This document shows, one piece after another, positions 18,054-26,340 of a stretch of DNA of 64,000 nucleotides; the stretch's first letter is position 1; each line of letters opens with the position of its first letter. Source of the stretch: Microtetraspora glauca. Lineage in GTDB: Bacteria > Actinomycetota > Actinomycetes > Streptomycetales > Streptomycetaceae. The stretch lies in contig JOFO01000017.1 of the NCBI GenBank assembly GCA_000721275.1, forward strand, positions 1 to 64,000, written 5' to 3'. A program made the position numbers and the translations under genes. The notes under the pieces were generated by a model. It saw nothing but the letters and a program-made list of their open reading frames with translations, searched no databases and was not told the origin of the DNA.

Positions 18054-18074
18054 GCCGGTCGCCTCCCGGAGGGA

Positions 18075-18116
18075 TCTGACGGTGCATCAGAACTGTCCCC
18101 GAACTGATACCAGTTC
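18075..18116. promoter_or_regulatory. Two stacked operators before the aldehyde dehydrogenase
   Basis: A dyad TCTGACGG-T-GCATCAGA (18075-18091, 6 of 8 paired positions) and a perfect inverted repeat GAACTG-ATAC-CAGTTC (18101-18116). The latter overlaps a partial KstR-type match (6 of 8 fixed bases, 18105-18118). Both types recur at the CYP125 promoter. Confidence 0.55.
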
Positions 18117-18119
18117 TCC

Positions 18120-18512
18120 TCACACTTGGCCATACCCGCCTTCGGCCTCGTCCGGCGCCGCCGGACGCCGGGCCGTCTCCTGCACCGCGAGCAGCGCGCC
18201 GTCCCGCGCCACGGCGGTCACCACACGCTCGGCCACGACGGAGCGGTCCACGACATGGCGCTCCAGGAACCGGCAGACCCCGGGCGCGACAGCGGTGACC
18301 TCCTCCACCCGGATCGCCAGGCCGGGCCGGCTGCCGCCCGCGCCGCGCAGGGCCTCCGCCAGCGCCTCCAGGCCGAGGACCTCCCCCTCCGCCATGACGA
18401 GCGCGAAGGACTCGTGGTGCGCGCCCAGGAACGCGTCGAGGCTCCCGGCCTCTCCGTTGCTCAGCCATGCGGCCAGCCGGTCGTGGTGTGCGATCAAGAA
18501 GTCTGCGTCCAT
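18120..18512 (-). CDS. SnoaL/NTF2-like small protein (DUF4440 type)
   Basis: 130 residues. The order of helices and strands, with LIAHHDRLAAWLSNGEAGSL, FLGAHHESFALVMAEGEVLG and a C-terminal strand set ending in LLAVQETARR, fits the cone-shaped NTF2-like fold used by small cyclases, isomerases and DUF4440 proteins. Catalytic residues cannot be assigned. The start at 18512 has GGGGGAG upstream. It is divergent from the metallo-hydrolase and shares the palindrome at 18590-18604. Confidence 0.6.
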   Translation of the reverse strand: MDADFLIAHHDRLAAWLSNGEAGSLDAFLGAHHESFALVMAEGEVLGLEALAEALRGAGGSRPGLAIRVEEVTAVAPGVCRFLERHVVDRSVVAERVVTAVARDGALLAVQETARRPAAPDEAEGGYGQV

Positions 18513-18589
18513 CCCCCTACTCTCCCCCACCGCCCCCTCTCCCGGAACCGGCGACGGCGTCGTACCAAACCCGGTCCCGGCCACACCCC

Positions 18590-18604
18590 CTGACGATCCG
18601 TCAG
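18590..18604. promoter_or_regulatory. Palindrome CTGACG-ATC-CGTCAG between SnoaL-like and MBL genes
   Basis: A 6-bp inverted repeat of the same family as 8369-8383 and 28313-28329. A TATAGT (-10 candidate for the metallo-hydrolase) follows at 18612-18617, so the dyad would cover the -35. Confidence 0.55.
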
Positions 18605-18656
18605 CTCTCGTTATAGTGGACGGAGGCCGCACTGGAACGCAGAGACGAGGACGCCC

Positions 18657-19694
18657 ATGACGCAGGTGACCGAGCACGGCGGCGGCGTCTGGTCGCTGCG
18701 CGTGCCCATCCCGGACAACCCGCTCGGCCACACCCTCGTCCACGTCCTCGACACCGGCCGCGGCCCGGTCCTCGTCGACACCGGCTGGGACGACCCCGCC
18801 GCCTGGACCGAGCTCACCGACGGGCTCGGCGCGCTGGGCCTCGGCGTCCGCGACGTCCACGGCGTCGTCATCACCCACCACCACCCCGACCACCACGGCC
18901 TGTCCGGCCGGGTCCGGGAGGAGTCCGGCGCCTGGATCGCCATGCACGCCGCCGACACCGCCGTCGTCCGCCGCACCCGCGACTCCGAACCCGCCGCCTG
19001 GCTCGACTACCTCGCCGACAAGCTCGCCGCCGCCGGCGCGCCCGAGGAGCACCTGGCGCCGCTGCGCGCCGCCCGGGCCGGCGGCGGGATGCGCACCCTG
19101 CCCGGCCTCGGCGCGGCCCTCCCCGACCGCGAGATCGTCCCCGGCGAACTCCTCGGCCTCGCCGGCCGCCGGCTCCGCGCCGTCTGGACCCCCGGCCACA
19201 CCCCCGGCCACGTCTGCCTCCACCTGGAGGAGGAGCACCCCGCCGGGCTCCCGGGCCACGGCCGGCTCTTCTCCGGCGACCACCTGCTGCCCGGCATCTC
19301 CCCGCACATCGGCCTGTACGAGGACCCCGACGACCACACCGTCACCGACCCCCTCGGCGACTACCTCGACTCCCTGGAGCGGATCGGGCGGCTCGGCGTC
19401 GCCGAAGTGCTCCCCGCCCACCAGCACGCCTTCCCCGACGCCGCCGGCCGCGTCCGCGAACTCCTCGCCCACCACGAGGACCGGCTCGCCGGCCTCCTCG
19501 CCCTCCTCGCCGTCCCCCTCACCCCGTGGCAGCTCGCCGAGCGCATGGAGTGGAACCGGCCCTGGGACCGCATCCCGTACGGCTCCCGCAACATCGCCGT
19601 CAGCGAGGCCGAGGCCCACATCCGGCGCCTGGTGAAGCTGGGCCGCGCCGAGGCCGTACCGGGCACGGAGCCGGTGGCGTACGTGGCGGTGTGA
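18657..19694 (+). CDS. Metallo-beta-lactamase-fold hydrolase
   Basis: 345 residues. The zinc motif THHHPDHHG (73-81) is the canonical H-x-H-x-D-H arrangement; LVDTGWDD (39-46), WTPGHTPGHVCLH and LFSGDHLLP supply further ligands (the last Asp bridges the metals), and LPAHQHAF gives the final His. A C-terminal helical extension of about 90 residues (DRLAGLLALLAV and a winged-helix-like end) is typical of the lactonase/thioesterase-like branch in actinobacteria. A hydrolase of lactones or CoA-thioesters is the likely role. The operator at 18590-18604 ties it to the other palindrome-bearing promoters. Confidence 0.85.
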   Translation: MTQVTEHGGGVWSLRVPIPDNPLGHTLVHVLDTGRGPVLVDTGWDDPAAWTELTDGLGALGLGVRDVHGVVITHHHPDHHGLSGRVREESGAWIAMHAADTAVVRRTRDSEPAAWLDYLADKLAAAGAPEEHLAPLRAARAGGGMRTLPGLGAALPDREIVPGELLGLAGRRLRAVWTPGHTPGHVCLHLEEEHPAGLPGHGRLFSGDHLLPGISPHIGLYEDPDDHTVTDPLGDYLDSLERIGRLGVAEVLPAHQHAFPDAAGRVRELLAHHEDRLAGLLALLAVPLTPWQLAERMEWNRPWDRIPYGSRNIAVSEAEAHIRRLVKLGRAEAVPGTEPVAYVAV

Positions 19695-19732
19695 CGCGGC
19701 TCCCACCCCGGGGACCGGGCCGTACGGGCCGG

Positions 19733-19880
19733 TACAGTGGGCCGGTCGTCATCATGCCCGAACGCAGGGGAAAGCCGGTGCGAGCCCGGCGCTGACCCGC
19801 AACCGTGAGCCGCCTTCCGTTCAGCGGCGAGCCGGAACGCCCTGCCCGGGACGTGAGCGCCGGCACCGTCGAGGAATACG
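19733..19880 (+). promoter_or_regulatory. Cobalamin (B12) riboswitch
   Basis: Conserved blocks appear in order: CAGGGGAAAGCCGGTG (about 19765-19780), CTGACCCGCAACCGTGAG (19792-19809), and the B12 box AGCCGGAACGCCCTGCC (19830-19846). Bounds are approximate. It lies in the leader of the ECF transporter operon and should switch it off when adenosylcobalamin is plentiful. No T-run terminator follows, so control is probably at translation. Confidence 0.92.
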
Positions 19881-19902
19881 GCGCCGGACGCGGGCCCCCG
19901 GG

Positions 19903-19923
19903 GGGCACCGGTGTCCGGTGCCC
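19903..19923 (+). promoter_or_regulatory. Hairpin between riboswitch and first start codon
   Basis: GGGCACCGG-TGT-CCGGTGCCC, a 9-bp perfect stem with a 3-nt loop ending 5 nt before the GAGAGG ribosome site. A likely expression platform element for the riboswitch. Confidence 0.5.
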
Positions 19924-19938
19924 GCACGAGAGGCAACC

Positions 19939-21198
19939 ATGATCAGCGTCCGCCGCGCCGCCGCCGCGCTCACCGCAGCGGCAGCCGTGCTCAGCACCGC
20001 CGCGACCGGCACCGCCGCCGCCGCGCCCTCGCCGAGCGCTTCCGCCGCCGCGCTCCCGCCCGGCCTGTACGGCAAGGGCGACCCGACGTACGACGGCGTC
20101 TGGCGCCAGTCCCTCGCCTTCCTCGCCCAGCGCGCCACCGGCTACCAGCCCGCCGACCAGGCCGTGGACTGGCTGCTCGGCCAGCAGTGCGCCGACGGCT
20201 CCTTCGCCTCCTACCGCGCGGACACCACCAAGCCCTGCGACGCCAAGACGATGCGGGACTCCAACGCCACCGCCGTCGCCCTCCAGGCCCTCGGCGCGGT
20301 CCGCCGCGAGGCCGCCGACCCGACGAAGATCGACACCGCGGTCAAGTCCGGCTACGGCTGGCTGCGCGGCGTGCAGAACAAGGACGGCGGCTGGGGCTAC
20401 ACCCCCGGCGGCCCCAGCGACGCGAACTCCACCTCGATCGTCGTCAGCGCGCTCGCCGCCTCGGGCGTCAAGCCCGGCTCGTACACCTCGGCCCAGGGCC
20501 GCACCCCCTACGACGCGCTGCTCGCGCTCGCGCTGCCGTGCTCCGACGACGAGGGCCCGGGCGCCTTCGCGTACCAGCCGGACAAGGCCGGCAAGCTGGC
20601 CGCCAACGCGGACGCGACCGCCGCCGCCGTCCTCGCCGGGCTCGGCAAGGGCATCACCGCCGTGAAGGCCACCCCGCCGCAGGCCCCGACCTGCGTCGAC
20701 CTCTCCGAGCCGACCGTCGAGCGGGCCGCCCTCAACGGCGCCTCCTACCTCGCCAAGGCGCTCGTGCAGACCGGCCACCTGACCACCCCGCCGCTGCCCG
20801 GCGCCACCGACGCCGAGCCGAAGCCGGACTTCGGCAACACCGCCGACGCCGTCGTCGCCCTCGCCGCCGCCGGCACCGCCCGGCTCGCCGAGCCCGCCCT
20901 CCAGTGGCTGGAGCAGAACGCCGCCCCGTGGGCGAAGCAGTCCGGCCCCGCCGCCTACGCGCAGCTGATCCTCGCCGCCCGCGCGATGGAGGCCGACCCG
21001 CGCGAGTTCGGCAAGGCCGACCTCGTCGAGGCGCTGAACGCCACCGGCCCCGCCCCCAAGACCCCCGACACCTCCGCCGCCTCCACCGAGGACGACGACG
21101 AGGACTCCTTCCTCGGCTTCGACCTCTGGTGGATCATCGGCATCGGCATGGTCGCCGGCGTCGGCATCGGCTTCCTCCTGAGCGGCCGCAAGAAGTGA
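19939..21198 (+). CDS. Secreted, membrane-anchored terpenoid-cyclase-fold protein (candidate corrinoid capture protein)
   Basis: 419 residues. Signal peptide (MISVRRAAAALTAAAAVLST), then a helical alpha6/alpha6 domain with QQCADGSFASYR, QNKDGGWGYTPGGPSD and similar prenyltransferase/squalene-oxidase repeats, an acidic linker (TEDDDEDS) and a C-terminal membrane helix followed by Arg-Lys-Lys. It should sit on the outside face of the membrane. First gene after the B12 riboswitch and coupled by GTGA to the next gene. Mammalian intrinsic factor and transcobalamin use the same toroid fold to bind B12, so a corrinoid-binding role is an attractive inference, but no binding residues are known. The ATG at 19939 has GAGAGG before it. 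Confidence 0.8.
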   Translation: MISVRRAAAALTAAAAVLSTAATGTAAAAPSPSASAAALPPGLYGKGDPTYDGVWRQSLAFLAQRATGYQPADQAVDWLLGQQCADGSFASYRADTTKPCDAKTMRDSNATAVALQALGAVRREAADPTKIDTAVKSGYGWLRGVQNKDGGWGYTPGGPSDANSTSIVVSALAASGVKPGSYTSAQGRTPYDALLALALPCSDDEGPGAFAYQPDKAGKLAANADATAAAVLAGLGKGITAVKATPPQAPTCVDLSEPTVERAALNGASYLAKALVQTGHLTTPPLPGATDAEPKPDFGNTADAVVALAAAGTARLAEPALQWLEQNAAPWAKQSGPAAYAQLILAARAMEADPREFGKADLVEALNATGPAPKTPDTSAASTEDDDEDSFLGFDLWWIIGIGMVAGVGIGFLLSGRKK

Positions 21199-21854
21199 CG
21201 CGCCGGAGCAGGGCCGCCGGGGCGCTCGCCGCCGGCACGGCCGGGCTGCTGCTCGCCCTCGGCGCGGCGGCCCCCGCCCAGGCGGCCGGCTACCGGTACT
21301 GGTCGTTCTGGGAGGCCGGCGCCGGGAAGTGGACGTACGCCCAGCAGGGCCCGGCGACCGCCCGGCCCGCCGACCGCGGTGTCGTCGGCTTCCGCTTCGC
21401 GCTCAGCGAGGACTCCGCCGACGCGGCCAGGCCGGCCGCCGCGCCGGACTTCGGCGCGGTCTGCGCCGGCGTCGAGGCGGCCCCGGGCAAGAAGCGGGTC
21501 GCCGTCGTCGTCGACTACGGCACCCCCGGGGACGCCCCGGAGGGCGAGACCCCGCCGAAGGACGCGCCCACGTCGGGCTGCGCCGTGATCGCCCCGGCCG
21601 GCTCGGCCGCGGACGCGCTGGCGGCCGTCGCCAAGCCGCTCCGCTACGACGCCTCCGCCATGCTCTGCGGCATCGCGGACTACCCGCGGCGCGGCTGCGG
21701 CGAGGCCGGCGAGTTCGCCGCGGAGGCCGGGACGCCCGAGGCCGCCGCGCGGGACGACTCCGGCGGCGGCCCGTCGGCCGGCCTGCTCGTCGGCGGCGGC
21801 GCCGTCCTCGCCCTGGGCGCCGCGGCCGTCTGGAAGTCCCGCCGCCGCGCATGA
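21195..21854 (+). CDS. Secreted membrane-anchored protein, SCO2322-like
   Basis: 219 residues. Signal peptide ending near AQA (about 31), a compact domain that begins YRYWSFWEAGAGKWTYAQQGP and contains three cysteines around GAVCAGV, SGCAV and MLCGIADYPRRGCGE, then a Gly-rich linker and one C-terminal membrane helix with a basic tail. It fits the actinobacterial family that, as I recall, is named after SCO2322, always found with this B12-type ECF operon. Coupled by 4-bp overlaps to both neighbours. A second extracellular component for corrinoid capture is the simplest idea. Confidence 0.75.
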   Translation: MTRRSRAAGALAAGTAGLLLALGAAAPAQAAGYRYWSFWEAGAGKWTYAQQGPATARPADRGVVGFRFALSEDSADAARPAAAPDFGAVCAGVEAAPGKKRVAVVVDYGTPGDAPEGETPPKDAPTSGCAVIAPAGSAADALAAVAKPLRYDASAMLCGIADYPRRGCGEAGEFAAEAGTPEAAARDDSGGGPSAGLLVGGGAVLALGAAAVWKSRRRA

Positions 21855-23002
21855 GCAAGGCCCCGTCCGTCACCCCCGGCCCGCCGGGGCGTCTCCTGGC
21901 GCCCGTGGCGGACCGGGGCAACGCGCTGCACCCGGGCGCCTGGTGGCTGTGGGCCCTCGGGCTCGCCGTCGCCGCCTCCCGGACCACCAACCCGCTGCTG
22001 CTCGGACTGATCGTCGGCGTCGCCGGATACGTGGTCGCGGCGCGCCGCACCGACGCGCCCTGGGCCCGGTCGTACGGGGCCTTCGTCAAGCTCGGGCTGT
22101 TCGTCGTCGGCGTGCGGATCGTGTTCTCGGTGCTGCTCGGCTCCCCGATCCCGGGCACGCACGAGCTGGCCGTCCTGCCCGAGCTGCCGCTGCCGGAGTG
22201 GGCGCAGGGGATCCGGATCGGCGGCCGGGTCACCGCCGAGCAGGTGGTCTTCGCCCTGTACGACGGGCTCAAGCTGGCCGCGCTGCTGATCTGCGTGGGC
22301 GCGGCCAACGCGCTCGCCAACCCGGCGCGGCTGCTGAAGTCGCTGCCGGGGGCGCTGTACGAGGCGGGCGTGGCGGTCGTCGTGGCGATGACGTTCGCGC
22401 CGAACCTGGTCGCCGACGTCGTCCGGCTGCGCACCGCCCGGCGGCTGCGCGGCCGGCCCACCGGCGGGGTGCGGGCCGTCCTCCAGATCGGCCTGCCGGT
22501 GCTGGAGGGCGCCCTGGAGCGGTCGGTCGCCGTCGCCGCGTCGATGGACGCCCGCGGGTACGGGCGCACCGCGCGGGTCCCGGCGGCCGTCCGCCGCACC
22601 ACGAACGTCCTCACCCTCGGCGGGCTGCTCGGCGTCTGCGCCGGCTCCTACGGGCTGCTCGCCGCGCAGGGCGCCGGATACGGGCTGCCGCTGCTGGCCG
22701 GCGGGCTCCTCGCGGCCGTCGCCGGGCTGCGGCTCGGCGGCCGGCGGAGCGTCCGCACCCGCTACCGGCCGGACCGCTTCGGCGCCCGTTCCTGGCTGGT
22801 CGCCGCGTCCGGCGCCGCCGTGGCCGCCCTCATGATCCGGGCCGGGGTCCAGGCACCGGAGGCCCTGCACCCGGGGGTCGTGCCGCTGACCGCTCCGGAG
22901 CTGCCGCTGTGGCCGGCCCTGTCGGTGCTGCCCGGTCTGCTGCCGGCCCTGATCGCCCCCGTACCGCCCGCCCCGCAGCCCCGTGAGGAGCAGTCCGCGT
23001 GA
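21851..23002 (+). CDS. ECF transporter transmembrane component (EcfT/CbiQ family)
   Basis: 383 residues, about eight hydrophobic segments. The cytoplasmic coupling helices carry the typical EcfT signatures, a first Ala-Arg motif in ADVVRLRTARRLRG and the second in AASMDARGYGR (about 231-241), which contact the ATPases. It is longer than CbiQ because of two extra C-terminal helices. It starts with an ATGA overlap on the SCO2322-like gene and ends in a GTGA overlap with the ATPase gene. Links the ATPase to the substrate-binding membrane protein. Confidence 0.9.
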   Translation: MSKAPSVTPGPPGRLLAPVADRGNALHPGAWWLWALGLAVAASRTTNPLLLGLIVGVAGYVVAARRTDAPWARSYGAFVKLGLFVVGVRIVFSVLLGSPIPGTHELAVLPELPLPEWAQGIRIGGRVTAEQVVFALYDGLKLAALLICVGAANALANPARLLKSLPGALYEAGVAVVVAMTFAPNLVADVVRLRTARRLRGRPTGGVRAVLQIGLPVLEGALERSVAVAASMDARGYGRTARVPAAVRRTTNVLTLGGLLGVCAGSYGLLAAQGAGYGLPLLAGGLLAAVAGLRLGGRRSVRTRYRPDRFGARSWLVAASGAAVAALMIRAGVQAPEALHPGVVPLTAPELPLWPALSVLPGLLPALIAPVPPAPQPREEQSA

Positions 23003-24699
23003 TCCGCTTCGAGCACGTCTCCGTGACGTACGAGGACGCCGCCGGGCCGGCCCTGCGGGACGTCGACCTCACGGTCCCCGAGGGCGAGCTGGTCCTCGTC
23101 GTCGGCCCGTCCGGCACCGGCAAGTCGACCCTGCTCGGCGCGGTCTCCGGTCTCGTCCCCCACTTCACCGGCGGGACGCTGGGCGGCCGGGTCACCGTCG
23201 ACGGCCGCGACACCCGCGTCCACCCGCCGCGCGAGCTGGCCGACCTGGTCGGCACCGTCGGCCAGGACCCGCTCGCCCACTTCGTCACCGACACGGTCGA
23301 GGACGAGCTCGCCTACGGCATGGAGTCGCTGGGCCTCGCCCCGGCGGTCATGCGGCGGCGCGTCGAGGAGACGCTGGACCTGCTGGGCCTCGCCGACCTG
23401 CGCGACCGGCCGATCGCCACCCTCTCGGGCGGGCAGCAGCAGCGGGTGGCGATCGGCTCCGTGCTGACCACCCACCCGAAGGTCCTCGTCCTCGACGAGC
23501 CGACGTCCGCGCTGGACCCGTCGGCGGCCGAGGACGTCCTCGCGGTGCTCCAGCGGCTCGTCCACGACCTGGGCACGACGGTCCTCATGGCGGAGCACCG
23601 CCTGGAGCGGGTCGTCCAGTACGCCGACCGCGTCCTGCTGCTGCCGGACGCGGTCCTCGGCACGCCCGCCGAGATCATGGCCGTCTCCCCCGTCTACCCG
23701 CCGGTCGTCGGCCTGGGGCGGGTCGCGGGCTGGGATCCGCTGCCGCTGACGGTCCGGGACGCGCGGCGGCGGGCCGGCGGACTGAAGGCCCGGCTGGCGG
23801 ACCGCCCCGCCCCCGTGCCGGTACGGGCCCCGGCCGCGCCCGCGCGCCCGGAACCGGCCGCCGCCGCCGCGCCGCCGGCCCGCACCCGCCTGCCCTGGCG
23901 CCGCACCCGCCCCGCCGCCCCCGGCCTCGCGCCCGATCCGGCCGCGCCGCTCGTCGACGTGCGCCGGCTCGCCGTCCGCCGGGGCCGGGTCGAGGCGCTG
24001 CGGCGCGTCGACCTCACCGTCGGCGCCGGCGAGACCGTCGCGCTCATGGGGCGCAACGGCGCCGGGAAGTCCACACTGCTGTCCACCCTCGTCGGCATGA
24101 TCGCGCCGACCTCCGGCACCGTCCGCGTCTCCGGCCTCACCCCGCACGCCACCGACCCCCGCACCCTGATCCGCCGGGTCGGCCTGGTCCCGCAGGAGCC
24201 GCGCGACCTGCTGTACGCGGAGACCGTCGCCGCCGAGTGCGCCGCCGCCGACGCGGACGCGGGCGCGCCGCCGGGGACCTGCCGGGCGCTGGTCGCGGAC
24301 CTCGTACCGGGGGTGACCGACGCCACGCATCCCCGGGACCTGTCCGAGGGGCAGCGGCTGGCGCTCGCGCTCGCCGTGGTGCTGACCGCCGCCCCGCCAC
24401 TGGTCCTCCTGGACGAGCCGACCCGCGGCCTGGACTACGCCGCGAAGGCCCGGCTGGTCGGCCGGCTGCGGGCGCTCGCCGCCGCCGGGCACGCGATCGT
24501 GCTGGCCACGCACGACGTGGAGCTGGCGGCGGAGCTGGCGGACCGGGTGGTGATCGTCGCCGGCGGCGAGCTGGTCGCGGACGGTCCGACGGCCGAGGTC
24601 GTCGTCTCCTCCCCCGCCTTCGCCCCGCAGGTCGCGAAGGTCCTGGCGCCCCGGCCGTGGCTCACCGTCGAGCAGGTGGAGGAGGCGCTGCGCCCGTGA
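22999..24699 (+). CDS. ECF transporter duplicated ATPase (two NBDs in one chain)
   Basis: 566 residues holding two ABC nucleotide-binding domains. NBD1: Walker A GPSGTGKSTL (Lys42), signature TLSGGQQQR, Walker B VLVLDEPTSALD. A Pro/Ala-rich linker (about 265-315) leads to NBD2: Walker A GRNGAGKSTL (about 351-360), signature DLSEGQRLA, Walker B LVLLDEPTRGLD. It combines EcfA and EcfA' in one protein, a common actinobacterial form. Fully coupled with genes on either side. Confidence 0.92.
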   Translation: MIRFEHVSVTYEDAAGPALRDVDLTVPEGELVLVVGPSGTGKSTLLGAVSGLVPHFTGGTLGGRVTVDGRDTRVHPPRELADLVGTVGQDPLAHFVTDTVEDELAYGMESLGLAPAVMRRRVEETLDLLGLADLRDRPIATLSGGQQQRVAIGSVLTTHPKVLVLDEPTSALDPSAAEDVLAVLQRLVHDLGTTVLMAEHRLERVVQYADRVLLLPDAVLGTPAEIMAVSPVYPPVVGLGRVAGWDPLPLTVRDARRRAGGLKARLADRPAPVPVRAPAAPARPEPAAAAAPPARTRLPWRRTRPAAPGLAPDPAAPLVDVRRLAVRRGRVEALRRVDLTVGAGETVALMGRNGAGKSTLLSTLVGMIAPTSGTVRVSGLTPHATDPRTLIRRVGLVPQEPRDLLYAETVAAECAAADADAGAPPGTCRALVADLVPGVTDATHPRDLSEGQRLALALAVVLTAAPPLVLLDEPTRGLDYAAKARLVGRLRALAAAGHAIVLATHDVELAAELADRVVIVAGGELVADGPTAEVVVSSPAFAPQVAKVLAPRPWLTVEQVEEALRP

Positions 24700-25550
24700 G
24701 GACCCGCCCGATCCGTCTGGGCCCGCGCTCGGTCGCGGCCCTCGTCCTCGTCTCCGCCGTGGGGCTGGCCGGCATCGGCTGGCCGCTCTTCGCGGACGCG
24801 GGCGCCGCCGTCACCGACCACGCCGCCGACGCGCCCTGGCTCTTCGCGCTGATCCTGCCGCTGCTCATCGCCGTCGTGGTGGCGACGATCGCGGACAGCG
24901 GGATGGACGCGAAGGCGGTGGCGATGCTGGGGGTGCTGGCCGCCGTGGGGGCGGCGCTGCGCCCGCTGGGCGCGGGCACGGCGGGCCTGGAGCCGATGTT
25001 CTTCCTGATGGTGCTGAGCGGCCGGGTCCTCGGGCCGGGCTTCGGCTTCGTGCTTGGGGCGGTCACGATGTTCGCGTCGGCGCTGCTCACGGGCGGGGTG
25101 GGGCCGTGGATGCCGACGCAGATGCTGGCGATGGGCTGGTTCGCGATGGGCGCGGGGCTGCTGCCGGCGGGGGTGCGGGGGCGGCGGGAGCTGCTGATGC
25201 TGTCGGCGTACGGCTTCGCGGCGGCGTTCGCGTACGGCACGGTCACCAATCTGTACGGGTGGGTGACGATCACGCTGGCCCCGGGGCTCTCCTTCGTGCC
25301 GGGCGCCCCGGCGGGCGAGAACCTGGTCCGGTTCGCGGCGTACGTGCTGGCCACCTCGCTCGGCTGGGACCTCGGCCGGGCGGCGCTCACCGTGGTGCTG
25401 ACGCTCGTGGTCGGGGGGCCGCTGCTGCGGGCGCTGCGGAGGGCCACGCGGCGGGCGAACTTCGAGGCCCAGGTCACATTCGAGGGGCCCGCGGAGGGGT
25501 CCGCGGGTGAGGCGCCTCATAGGACCCACGTCACGTACGACCGGAAATAG
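24696..25550 (+). CDS. ECF transporter substrate-binding membrane component (S component)
   Basis: 284 residues, about seven to eight hydrophobic segments. PMFFLMVLSGRVLGPGFGFVLGAVTMFASALLTGG resembles the glycine/alanine-rich core of S components, followed by GPWMPTQMLAMGWFAMGAGLLP. It is the last gene of the operon and overlaps the ATPase gene by GTGA. The B12 riboswitch upstream indicates that it binds cobalamin or a precursor. The short C-terminal cytoplasmic tail is polar. Confidence 0.85.
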   Translation: MRTRPIRLGPRSVAALVLVSAVGLAGIGWPLFADAGAAVTDHAADAPWLFALILPLLIAVVVATIADSGMDAKAVAMLGVLAAVGAALRPLGAGTAGLEPMFFLMVLSGRVLGPGFGFVLGAVTMFASALLTGGVGPWMPTQMLAMGWFAMGAGLLPAGVRGRRELLMLSAYGFAAAFAYGTVTNLYGWVTITLAPGLSFVPGAPAGENLVRFAAYVLATSLGWDLGRAALTVVLTLVVGGPLLRALRRATRRANFEAQVTFEGPAEGSAGEAPHRTHVTYDRK

Positions 25551-25854
25551 TAGAACCGGACGAGTCGCCCAAATCGCCCTTCTCTGAGCGTGACCTGCGA
25601 AAACGCCCGCGGGCCCTTCGGGTGCCGCACCCCGCCGAGTCCGAACCCGCGTCGTACAGGGGACCGTTGCGCCGCCCCCGGGGATTTGTTTCTGTTGTGG
25701 ACGTCGCCAGGCGGCAGGTGCTCATCGCAGCACCGCGGCAGGCCGGTTCCCCCCAGTTCCCGGAATCCCCGGGCCCTGGTTCCGGCATGCCGAAACCGGC
25801 CGGAAACGGCCGGGACGCCCGGCGCGACCCAGTCCCCGACGTTAGGTAGACGTT
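25551..25854 (+). other. About 300-bp leader without a supported gene
   Basis: Lies between the ECF operon and the lytic transglycosylase. It holds a small perfect hairpin CCGGCCG-GAAA-CGGCCGG (25796-25813) and several GC-rich potential stems, but I could not align it to any known riboswitch class. A putative 75-codon frame from 25622 has no ribosome site. Probably the long 5' leader of the next gene. Confidence 0.5.
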
Positions 25855-26256
25855 TTGTTCCGCTCGCTCACCACTCGTGCCGCCGCCCGCAAGCAGACCT
25901 TCGCCGCCACGGCCGCCGTCCTCCTCGGCGCCTCCGGCGCGGTGCTCGGCACGACGGGCTCGGCCTCGGCCGCCAGCCCGCAGGAGATCGCCCGGCAGAT
26001 CGTGCCCGCCTCGCAGTACGCCGCCTTCAGCAAGATCGTCTCGCACGAGTCCGGCTGGAACCACAAGGCCACCAACTCCTCCTCCGGCGCCTACGGCCTG
26101 GTCCAGGCCCTGCCGGCCTCGAAGATGGCCTCGGCCGGTTCCGACTGGAAGACCAACCCGGCCACCCAGATCAAGTGGGGCCTCAACTACATGAACGAGC
26201 GCTACGGCTCCCCGAACGCCGCCTGGGCGTTCTGGCAGGCCAACGGCTGGTACTAA
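25855..26256 (+). CDS. Short secreted lytic transglycosylase-like protein (TTG start)
   Basis: 133 residues. Signal peptide (RAAARKQTFAATAAVLLGAS, cleavage near ASA-A at about 35), then a minimal SLT-like domain: FSKIVSHESGWNHKATN provides the catalytic Glu, SSGAYGLVQALPASKMA the following glycine-rich strand, and a closing NPATQIKWGLNYMNERYGSP and AWAFWQANGWY. The domain is of the short aggregation-promoting-factor/transglycosylase type and should cut peptidoglycan glycan strands. Only a TTG fits the start, with AGGTAG a weak site before it. The long leader suggests leader-mediated control. A terminator follows. Confidence 0.8.
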   Translation: MFRSLTTRAAARKQTFAATAAVLLGASGAVLGTTGSASAASPQEIARQIVPASQYAAFSKIVSHESGWNHKATNSSSGAYGLVQALPASKMASAGSDWKTNPATQIKWGLNYMNERYGSPNAAWAFWQANGWY

Positions 26257-26286
26257 GAGTCACCACGCCGCACCCGCGCACCCGCA

Positions 26287-26319
26287 AGGCCCCGCCCTCC
26301 GTCCGGAGGGGCGGGGCCT
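26287..26319. terminator. Bidirectional hairpin terminator
   Basis: AGGCCCCGCCCTCC pairs with GGAGGGGCGGGGCCT across a 4-nt loop with one bulged G. It lies between the convergent transglycosylase and lipoprotein genes. Confidence 0.7.
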
Positions 26320-26340
26320 GCGGCGTTTCCGCGCCCGGGT

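Noticed and set aside
25551..25854. Possible c-di-AMP (ydaO) riboswitch before the transglycosylase
   Set aside because: Blocks GGGGACC and CCGAACCCG appear, but in the wrong order, and the conserved CAGCTAAC and GGGTGAAT parts are absent.
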